Shown: positions 34,950-46,900 of the stretch, piece after piece
Numbering within the stretch: position 1 is the first letter of the stretch
Layout: each line of letters opens with the position of its first letter
NCBI RefSeq assembly: GCF_036588685.1
Contig: NC_086381.1
Span: forward strand, 55,365,431-55,429,430
Source of the DNA: Mytilus trossulus
Lineage: Eukaryota; Mollusca; Bivalvia; Mytilida; Mytilidae
Direction of reading: 5' to 3'
DNA length: 64,000 nt
Notes under the pieces: model-generated
Told to the model about the DNA's origin: nothing
Databases searched by the model: none
Seen by the model: the letters and a program-made list of their open reading frames with translations, nothing else
Translations under genes and position numbers: made by a program

Positions 34950-37900
34950 CTACAATAGAAAAGATTTTTTTTTAAACATTTGATTGAAGATACTGCTTTG
35001 CCATGCATTTTAATTGTGTTATAAAGTTGTGCAGTCTTTGAGTGCACTTGATATAAACCAATCAGAATGTTAGTTGAAATAAAAACTTTTTACAAATTTG
35101 TCTAAAGGGGGCTGACATTAGTTTTTGTCATAAATGTTCCTTTCTTGTTTAATAACTACAAGTATTTAATTTTGGGTGTTTATTTTAAATAAAATTTTAA
35201 CAAAATATTTACTTTGACTTTTTGAGAAAATTTGAAAATTTCAAAAAAAATTGAATCTCACACTTTATCAGAAATATTTATTGGATAGATATCAGATTGA
35301 TGAACACTAATTTTGATCGTTGAGTAGATTAATATTTCTTTAACAATAAAACTTTATTAAAATGTTCAGCTGATCTTTACAGTTCTTTACAGAGTTATCT
35401 CCCTGTAGTGTTATGTCTGACCTTAAACATACATTTTCTATGAAATTATTGAAATTAAATTCTTCCTTAAGCCATTATTTAAAACAATGCTAAAGACAAA
35501 ATTTGAGAGCATTCAAATTTCAACCCTTTTTTTACTTACCCCATTTATATAATTTTTTCTGTCAATTTTCTCGTTTTGTGAATGAGCACCATCATCTGAG
35601 GCCCCAATAGGTAACAACATCACATTTTTGCCAGTTGCTTCTTGGAAGGTCAAGGTCACAGGTATGCTTCCACCTTCTCTTGTTAAATCAGGTTCAACTC
35701 CAAAAACTGAAACACATTCAGATAGCATAAAAGTCATATGATACTTTTAAAAAATTAAAAAAAAAAGTTTTACTGTAATACAAATAAACGCTGACATTTT
35801 GAAAAAGAAAATACTTCAGCTCAACAAAATCTTCAAAAATGTATTGCTTTTGAATAGTGTCTTCCTGTACACTAAATCACCTTTCTTTTTCTGTATGAAG
35901 TGACCATAATTACAAGACCTCTCGTTTGAATTGGAAAATGATGTTGCTTAAATTAAAGCATTCATGCATGTATGTTTTAACTACACAAAAGCACAAAAAA
36001 CTGCAAATTTCAATATAACAATGATAAGTTTTTCTTCTTTCTGAAATCCATTTTTTAAATGATGTTACCCTTCATTCGAGTGCAAACAAGTTTCCCTCCT
36101 AGTTTCATTGGGTTGTTGGTTTGCTGTATCATTACCATACTCCCAACATATCCACGTTTGTATAATAAACAAGAATGTGTCCATGGTACACAGATGCCCC
36201 ATCTGCGCTATCATTTTCTATGTTCAGTGGACCGTGAAAATGGAGGGAAAAATCTCTAATTTGGCAATAAAATTTGAAAGATTATATCATAAGGAACATG
36301 TGTATTAAGTTTCAAGTTGATTGGACTTCAACTTCATCAAAAACTACCTCGACCAAAACCCGAAGCAGGACAGACAGACTAACAGACAAAAGAACGAACG
36401 GACCCATAGACCAAAAAAACATAATGCCCATAAATGGGGCATAATAAATGGGGCATAAAATTAATGTAACATATGATTTACCAGTTTTCATTGCATTTCT
36501 ACCAGCTACATAGTTAGGATCGTTAAAGTCACTAACCCATGGCTTTCCTCCATGGCCCATTGATAGACTGAAAAGAGAATTACAATCTAATTATCATACA
36601 AGAAAGGATTTTGTGGGAATTTCAATAAGATAAATATCCAATGAGTACTCTGAAATAAAAAATAAAATCTGAATTATTGCTGTTTTATTGATGTATAGCA
36701 AGCATTTTGTAAATATATATGTGAAGACTATTTTCACCGTTTAATTCCAATTAAATGATATCCCATGAAATAAATCACTTTCTCTAATTTTTGTGCTATT
36801 TTCACATTTCCTGAGCGGTGTGTGAAAAATATTTCTCATCACTTGTGAAATATCTGTTCTCAGCAAATGATTGGTTGAAATTTAAATTTACATTTAATTT
36901 TCTTATTTCTTCAAAATTTCTTATTGTAACCTCATGAAAAAAAGGTGACCATGCCTGATGACGACACATAACTTCCTGCAAATGTTTGAAAAGAAGGATG
37001 AAAAACAGATTCCACCGCTATAACTTATGTATTACGATATATCTCCACTCTCAACAGATAAATTTTAATTATACAAAAAGCTCGCCCTTTAAATATGTCT
37101 GAAGTGGAGAAATATCGTAACATACTTGTTGCAGTTATGGAATCTATATGTATATTTTCAACAAACCTGACTTTGTTTGGACTTCCTTGTTTTTTAACAA
37201 CATTATCAATATGTGCTTTAACTTTCTTTTCTACTTCCTCTGGTAACTGATCTGGTACAAGTCTGATAGAGAACTTTCCAATTACTTTACGTGGGATCAC
37301 AGTCTTAGCTCCTGCTCCCGAAAAAGCTCCCTCAACTCCTAGAATTAAAATGGATATTGAAAACTGTTAAAAATAAAGACTAAAAGAGTATTGCTGGTTT
37401 TCACAGTTCTATCTATTTTCCTCTTATTCCCATTATTCTTTTTTTTCAATCACTTGCAATAAATCCCACAATAGGTCTTCAAATTGCAATAAAAATCAGT
37501 AGTAAGGGCTTTGCAGTAATAAATATTTAAATCAAAGGGAATTACAATAATAAATGCATTCACCGGTACGTTATCAACCATGCAAAGACATCTTGTACGT
37601 GCAGATCAACCTATTACAAATTTTATTTATTCTGTACCAGTTTTGGTTTTTCAAGTCTTTTTTATTTCAATATCACATATATCTGAGCCCATCTTTTCAT
37701 ACTTTTGTGCCCACTGTGTTTAATGTGGATTAATTTACTTGAGTCGAAACCAATCTTTGTGGACTGAAGAAAAAATGTATTTTAAGAAATTTGATTTGGT
37801 GAAGCCGCTAAAGGCATACCTGTCAACTGTCACTATTAATGGGGGATTTCCCCCATGGAAGCTCTGAAATGGAAATTTTGTAAAAACATTTTTGTCTACA

Positions 37901-40900
37901 ATTTTAGACAAAACAGTAGTTTTATTATTGCTATAGGCTTTTAAAAGTATGAAGAAGCCAAAAAAAACCAACAATAAAATACATTTGAAGGCCCCCTTAA
38001 TGGTTTTGTAGGACTACAAGAGCGATTTTGCACGCAAAACCCCAATGGGCATTTTGAAATGTTGGCAGGTATGCAAAGTTTGCATATTAACCTATAAATA
38101 ATTTGTACTTAATACAACATTTAAATTTTGATTTACTCATACCCATGGAATTAACTGAAATTGTTATTGCATGGATAATAAAGAATTGAATGAAATTAAT
38201 CTAAATTTACGCTTTACCGTGAATTGACAAAGAGGGGAATCTCCATCTGTGCATCAATGCATCTGGTTTATTGTCGTGGATCAATTTAGTCACACCAACA
38301 TCTTTTCTGTATTCTTCCTAAAGACAAAAGAAAATCCATTAGGTACTATAAAGAGATCAATAAGATGTTGAATATTTTTTTAAGTTTGTTAGTCTTTGTG
38401 TCATTATTGAACTTGACCTTCATTTTGTTGTCTGTAACAACATATCGAAATTTGAAAAGCTTTTGTTGAAGGGTTCATGAGTAAATGCACGGACAACATT
38501 TGGTTGCCACCCGCCCAACCCCCCAACCGCTGTACATCACCAAATCAATAACCGAAATTTTTGTCACAAAAATCCGGTTATTAAAATCTAATTTTAAAGA
38601 TTAGTAAAGTGCCCTTGATCAATAAATGTCAAAAGTATTTAAAATCAAACTTGACCTACAATTCATGACATTGGGTTCAAATTTCAACAAATTGGGTCAA
38701 GTAGTACTAGACGTATCATCTGGAAACTGAACTTGTGACAATAAAGGGATGGCAAAATGAAGTGTGCATAATGCTATATTGCCCTTCTTAGATACAGGGT
38801 TAAAAATTTACTGTAATTACAAGAAACTTACCAAATCAAAATCTATTGGACCATATGACTTTCTTTCCTCATCTGTAACAGGTGCTACTGTATCATAGAT
38901 ACCTGGAATCAGTATTTTCCCATTTACATCCACTAATGATCCTAATATTGCTGTTAAATCTGTCATTGCCTCATGTCTATTTATAGAAAAAATATACGAT
39001 TTTTTAAAAATTTTCTTTGGTTAACTTTTCAAATAATCAGCAATGCACACATTTGCATATGCATTTAATAAATGAATCAAAGTTCTGTTAAATTAATACA
39101 GCAAATAAGTTCCCCAAATTAACCAGATTCTGCTGTTTCATTTTTTTGGAAAAAAAAAACCAACATTGCCATGCAAATACGAGCACACAATTCTTATTGC
39201 CATGCAAAATAAACTTCTTTTTTTTTTATATAAATAAGGCTGTTAGTTTTTCGTTTGATTTGTTTTACCTTGTCATTTCAAGTCCTTTTATAGCTGACTA
39301 TGCAGTATGAGCTTTGCTCATTGTTGAAGGCCTTACGGTGACCTATAGATGTGTGTCATTTTGGTCACTTGTGGAGAGTTTTCTCATTGGCAATCATACC
39401 ACATCTTGTTTTTTTATATATATTTAGCTGTTTGTTTTTTCTCGAAAAAAATCATCAGCTCAGAGACAGTATGACCAACCAATCTTATTGTCCTGTAAGA
39501 AATCTTGCAGTGACATCAACACTTACAGTATGAAATATGACTATTTAATTGATCTCTGTATAAAAATAAAATAATTTCTTTGACTAACTTACACTGTTCC
39601 TCCAAATACACCGGAATGTAAATCCTTCGTAGAACACACCACTTCCAGAAAAAAGTAACAAATGCCTCTGAAATCCAATAAGAAAACAATATTATTTTAT
39701 GTACCAAGGAAGCAGAGTAAACAATATACAATCGCCTAATTTAAAATTTCAATGTTAAATTCTGATGGAAAATTTGACATACTGGTATGCAACAAATTAG
39801 AAGTTTTTGTTTAATGACAGCATGGACAGACATGGATCCAGTACATGAGGTTAATGGAGCGGAACTCTTAACAATTATGGAGAGCGTAGTTGGATAAATG
39901 TTATACAATATTTTTTTTTCTCAATTTGAACTATTGTACCCAGCCTGAAACCATCCCTGTAAAATACATTTAATTTAGTTTTTAAATAAACATTCTTGAT
40001 AGGGCAAGATGAAAACGGACATGTGCAAATTAAATAACTATAGTTTAATTCTCCCTCGCCATGTTTGTCCTAATTTAAAGTATTTCTTCTCTAAATTCAA
40101 TAGGCCATAAACAAAACAAACACAAAAATAGGATAAGTTGCTTGCAGTAACATATTATTTTCTCTTGTGATGCAATATTTTTTTTCATTTTATTGTACAG
40201 ATTTCTTTGATTCAAACAACATATAAATACATGTTATAAACATAGCAGCAACTGTATATATACTATTATGAGTAAACTTTGATTCAACGTAACTACAAGC
40301 ACCTTTCGATACTACATGTAACACATTTTTAAAAGGCTGAACTTTGTATAGTACCATAAAACCCCTACCGTAGAAACAGCAAAACTTTTCTCATGCTTTA
40401 TACACCTAACATCAAACTTTATAAATAGTACGTACTGTTGCAGAACTAGCATCAGAACTAGTTATACATACTAGTTTCCCTCTATATATAATTGCTAAAA
40501 ATAGCAATTGGAAAAACTCAATTGTATACGAAATGAAATATATATGTCACTGTAGCTCTTTGAATAGAAATATTACAACAAAAGTTTTCTACCTAAATAA
40601 GGCTCGAAATTGCACTTTGTTGATACAGCTTTTTCACAAGCCAAGCCTCTTTTAGGGAGATATATAACAATGTATAATGGTCAAAGATATTTTAATTTGT
40701 TAACATAATGGTTCCCAGATATGATTTCTATGTTTCATCTAATTATGATCATTTTGCTAATAGAGAAATAGCTTGGGAATATTACCATTATAAAAACACA
40801 AGGTTACGGTGAAAAATGAATACTGAGGCAGACCAAAATTAAAGGTTAGTGTAGTACAGAACTTTTGTATTATAAGTTTAAACTGCTAGAAGTTTGGGCA

Positions 40901-43900
40901 TATAAATGTTGAAATTATGCCACACAGCCTTATGTTTTTACCTTTAAAATACAAAGTAGTGCATATCATCTTTCTGTTTTAGGTAATATTTTTTTTTACC
41001 AAACTTCAAAAAAAAAAGTTGCACAGCTTTAGCCGCAAGGGAGTTCCTATGGGAAATTGCATTATCTATAAATACAGAATTGCAACACAGGAGAACTTAC
41101 CTCAATCCATATGTAAGGAGAACTTACCTCAATCCATATGTAAGGAGAACTTACCTCAATCCATATGTAAGGAGAACTTAACTCAATCCATATGTAAGGA
41201 GAACTTACCTCAATCCATATGTAATACAAGGTTTTGTCTTCCCAAGCCAGTAGTTATCAGAGATACAGACATAATCCACATCCTAAAATGTTTATAACAA
41301 AAAGTTCAAATTTGGTTTTAGATTAAGATCTCCTTAATTACTGAAACATTTCCAATGCCATACGTTGCAATGAAATTACTGTAACACTTATAAATTTGTG
41401 CAACTAACAAATAACACTAATTCTGACATTTAGGATTTATTTTACAGGTTTTAGTCAAATTATTAGGGCATTAAATTTATCAAGATGAAATCTTCAGCAA
41501 AATAAAAAACAAATCCAATATACTTAAAAACATTTACAAATTTAAAACTTTTAAAATGTTAATTAGACAATTTTCCTTAACTTTTACAATATTATAAATT
41601 AACCTGATACATAACATTTTATCACATATGCACAAAAAAAATTGTTCATGTCTTAGCTAGAAACAGCAAATGTACAGAAATATAGTGTTGTCTCCCCTTA
41701 ATCTAAGTACATGTGTATTATTCTTATTGATCCATATATGCTCAGATCAAACGAACAATGATGAATAAAAAATCAAATATAATTTAAGTTGAAAAAGAAG
41801 CTTCTGTAATATATGTTACAGTCAATTATTTCCCTGGTTAGTTCAATATATTATATATTTACCTTTAAGAATGTATCTTTCTTGGAAAAAACTAAATCAT
41901 CTAGACCTTCTGATCCTGATTCTTCCATACCTTCTAGCATAAACTAAAATAAACCATTATTAAATTATAAATTTGAATAAAGTAGTGGTGTAAGAATCAC
42001 AGATAGTCATGTTAAAACTAGATTGATTTTTGAATTTTGGTGTTTTAACGCTACTTTTAAGCACCACATCTAGGCTATTTCATGGCAGTCATTTTTAATT
42101 GGTGGAGGAAGCCATAGTGCCTGGAGAAATACAATATCAATAACAAGGATGTTGGAACATAAACAAACCACCTTGGCTGCGAAAATGAACTAGTTCTCTT
42201 ATTTCTTGCTTATTATACTCTATAGTCCACACCCCTTCTGGAAGGTCCAATTTTGGAGATACAAGCCTTTCTACGGTAATTTATTTTTAAAATGTTGTTA
42301 AAAAATAAAATATTTTTTTATTTGAATAACAGCAGTAAATATCCTTTAATACTACCTTGATGTTGATAGGAATGTCCTGTTTCAGTTCTTGCATAGCTTC
42401 CAGTGTGTTTATCCAGTCTAATACAGGACCCTGAAAAAGTATCAGATTCAAAATATACTATAACCCTGCCACATTCTCTATGTATGTGCCTGTCCCATGT
42501 CAGGAGCCTGTTATTCAGTGGTTGTCGTTTGTTTATGTGTTACATAATTATTTTTCCTTCATCTTTTGTAAATAAATTGGGCCATTAGTTTTTTTCTTTG
42601 AATTGATTTACATTGTCAGTTCAGGGCCTTTTATAGCTGACTATGCTGTATGGGCTTTGCTCATTTTTGAGGGCCATACAGTGACTTATAATTGTTAATT
42701 TCTGTGTCATGTTGGTCTCTTGTGGAGAGTATCATTTAATTCTGATAATCTTGTCTTGCATGGAAATGAATAAAAGGAGATTATAGGTTCAATACATCAT
42801 TTGGACAATAGTCATAGAAATCTAATTTCTAGATATATAGGTCAGTGCACAATCTTCAACAATAACTATTGTCTATATATACTCTCTTAATTGCTCTAAA
42901 TCTACAAAAAGATGAATAATTTATCAAAAACTATCACAAAATTGTTAATTCCACCAACACTAAATTTGGATAGGCCCAAATGGGGCAGTATCCAATTTAG
43001 TGGGCATCTTAAAACCTTCCTATTAAATTTGATCAGTTTAATACAGATACATGTTAACCTGAATTTTCATACAATACTTCTTTCTACATGTCTAATCAGG
43101 GGTTAAAAAATCCACTAGCCCGACGCCCGGGACTAGATCATTTATACCTCGGGCAATTAAAATGTGTAATCCGATATGCCCGACGGACTAGTAACAAAAA
43201 ATTCTCGACGCCGGCCAAAATAGAAAGTGAAAAATCACTTCATCACTATTCTATGTAAGCCATTTCGATTCAATTAAGTCATCCGGGATTCCAAGAATTT
43301 GAACTGGTTTGTACAGGTCCTGTTGTACATATTTTAAAATACAACAAATAACTCTGGCATGTCTGGGTGGCCTGGTATCACGTGTTGATTGCAATTATCG
43401 TACTTTAAATATCTATTTCTCATACCATGGCTTGGGGTATTGTACATTGCTTATCGTGCCGAGATTTTCAATTAACGGTATTTGGGGGTATGATGTATTG
43501 ATTGGTATTGACCTGTCTTGTTGCACAGCTCTTGAGCACGAAACAAGACAACAAAATATTTCTTAATATTTTAGTACGGGAACCGCAGGAACTTTGTCAG
43601 TTTCAAAACGAAAAACAGTAGATGAAGGAAGTAACGAGGCTGACAATTCATCCCCCAAAAATGCTAAATACGACAGGGAAAAGCCGCGGAAAAAAATATA
43701 ATAGTGTCCAGGACAGCAGGGCTGTCAAGTCTTTAGTGCGAGACTCTCACATGTTCATGCTTATTTGGCGGCATTTTCCTATGATCTATTGTATTTTATC
43801 TTTGATCTCCAAATCACGCATTCACTTCCTGAAAAGTTGGCAGAACTGGGACACAATGATTCCCCTGGCAAGGTTGGCTGTTGCTGATGAAAAAACAGAC

Positions 43901-46900
43901 AATGCTCTGTGAATATTGCCGTTAGTTGCCCCAAGTACGCCAATAAAAAGTCTGCTTTGAATGTGGGAACAACTAAGATAGGTTAAGCACCAAAAGAATA
44001 AATAAGAGATCAACAAAAATTATTAAATAGTGTATAATGTCTCCTTCAAAACAAAGGACACCCACTTTGTATTATGCATCAAACTCTTGATTTTTAAGGC
44101 ATACTAGAGCTAGCGGTCAGGTTTGATGGACTAGCAGTTCTTCCAACAGGGCTAGTAAAATCCTGCTGCCAATAAGTCCTGGGCTAGTTAGCTGTAACAA
44201 AAATTTTTAACCCCTGCTAATAAATTTATCAAAGAAAATTAATAAAAAAACAGCAAAAAAATATTTATACAAAGAGTAAACATTTTATCAATTATAAAAT
44301 TTAAAAAGGATACCATTGAGCAGTTATTGAACTACTAAATAGCCTTTTTGTCGAGCCTTCGACTTTAGTCGAAAAAGCGAGACTAAGCGATCCTACATTC
44401 CGTCGGCGGCGGCGGCGTCAACAATATTCACTCTGTGGTTAAAGTTTTTGAAAATTTGATAACTTTCTTAAACTACACTGGATTTCTTCCAAACTTGGAC
44501 AGAAGCTTGTTTATGATCATAAGATAGTATCCAGAAGTAAATTTTGTAAAAATAAAATTCCATTTTTTCTGTATTTTATTTATAAATGGACTTAGTTTTT
44601 CTGCCTGGAAACATTACATTCACTCTGTGGTTAAAGTTTTTAAAATTTTAATAACTTTCTTTAACTATCCTGGGTTTGTACCAAACTTGGACAAAAGCTT
44701 GGTTATGATCATAAGATTGTATCCAGAAGTAAATTTTGTAAAAAAAATAATTATTTTTTTCCGTATTATACTTTTAAATTGACTTAGGTTTTCTGCCAGA
44801 AAACAACACATTCACTCTGTGGTTAAATTTTCAAAAAAATTTTAATGACTTTCTTATACTATTTTAAATTTGTACCAAACTTGGACAGAAGCTTGTTTAT
44901 GATCAAAAGCTAGTATCTAGAAAGGATTTTTTTTTAATATTTGGTACCTGTGTATCTGTATTTTTATCTATAAATGGATTTAGTTTTTCTTCCAGTCAAC
45001 ATTACATACAGTCTGCAGTTAAAGTTTTAAAACATTTATTCGAATCATAAACTATCCTGAAATTTTTACCAAACTTGGACAGAACCTTCTTACAATCAAA
45101 AGATAGTATCAAGAGGAATATTTTTATTGATTGTTTTCCTCATTTTTGTTGAGCCTGGGAGTTACAGCAAAAGTAGGCGAGACACTGGGTTCCGCGGAAC
45201 CCTTATGAATTTTTTTATCTTTAGAGGCAGCATATAGCTTTTTAAACAGAAAAATAGAGAGTTCTTTTTTATGTTGAGTATTTAAACTGGTGGTTACTTG
45301 CTGAAAACAATTAAAAAATGGAAATTGATATTCAATGGAGGAAAATAAATTCATAGTCCGAGCCATTTGCCTTGAAGTTTTTCCAAAACCAGTGACATAA
45401 GCAGTCTTTATGATGTTTGAATCTAGAGGCCCATGGCTGATTTTTACGAGATTTCAGCTATCTATTGGCCTGTACAGCTGATGTTTACAGACCTGACAGC
45501 ATATTTACAATCAATGGCTGGTGTGCCTGTGGTTTAGCGCAAAGACTGCATAAGTTTTTTCTAGAATATTTTAGTTAGGTCATATATTTGGAGACACAAT
45601 TAAAACATTTATCCTCAGTATACCTTATCATCTGTGGAACCTCGGCCATATAATTTCCCATCTACTTCTGTCAGTACAAATGGTTCTGTATCCCAGCCAT
45701 CATCCTGAAAATTAAATAACAGTTATATATTCATCGCACTGTTAAGACTGTAAAAAAACTTTATAAGTATATATAAAAGTTTATTTCAACAAGCTTATAC
45801 AAGTTTTATGAAAATCAACTTTTATCAGTATAAGAATGAATATATATATCACAACATTAAGTCAGGAGCTTGTTGTTAGTGTAAACAATGTTGTTCTGTG
45901 GTTTTTTCATTTGTTTGTGTGGTTCATCATTTCATAAGTGTTTCTGGTTTCCTGTTTTTATATACTTTATTAGATAGGCTGTCATGACTGTTGGTTTTCC
46001 TGTTTGAATTGTTTTACAATAGTCACATTTGGTGCACTTTAAGGCTTGCTGTTCGGTGTGAGCCAAGACTCTGTATTGAAGGCCCTATTTTGACATATAA
46101 ATTGGCTATCTTATTTATATTAATAACTACTGCCATTTAAAATTGCAACAGAACAGTGTTGCCACATGAAACGATGAAGAAAACATGGTAAATAACATCT
46201 TATTGATTTAACCTATATTATTGCAGTAAGAACACCAGTGGTTGAACCCTTTCAATGTATTCCTTAATTAAAAAATAGTTAAATGTCCCACTGGCTTAAA
46301 TCTTTCTTCAAAACCCTGCAAGACATTTTTCTAAACTGTATACATGAAAACTAAATGTAGACCTTGTGTGCTGGTTGCACATCTAAATGTCCATAAACCA
46401 ATAATGTCTTCTTTTTTGGATCTGTACCAAGTGTGGCAAGTAATACAGGAGGCAAGGGTAACTTTGTGCCATCAGGCATGACCTGATCGCCTAATTCTTC
46501 TAAATGGGTGGTGGCTCCTAATGTTTCTAATTCCTGCAAGAAGAGAAATTGAAAACTACAAAAAATTATAATTTTTCACAGATTGTTTCATGTTTTGGGT
46601 TTTTTTTGTAAGAAAAGCATAACCCACCCACCAATAATTTCCCAGCTTGATATACAATATATATGATACCTTAATTATTATTAACCAGACAGGATCATTC
46701 ATATTAATTATTATAAAATTTATAAACATGATAAAGAATTCGGTTTACAGTTTTAACAGAAGATGAACATTTATAACCTAAACACAAATAATTTTCTACC
46801 CATTGTTACAAAATCTGTGTGAAATTGCACACCATCATATTTGTCACATTTTATTGTATGGTACTCAAAATATGGTGCATTTTGCAATAGTGAAATATCA

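Noticed and set aside
41090-41224. CRISPR-like array
   Set aside because: The units are contiguous without spacers, and the surrounding gene is clearly eukaryotic.
41019-41297. Plus-strand open frame with repeated ENLPQSICK units
   Set aside because: It is the antisense of the 27-bp splice-donor array and exon 7 of CNDP2; the repeat period of 27 keeps any frame open.
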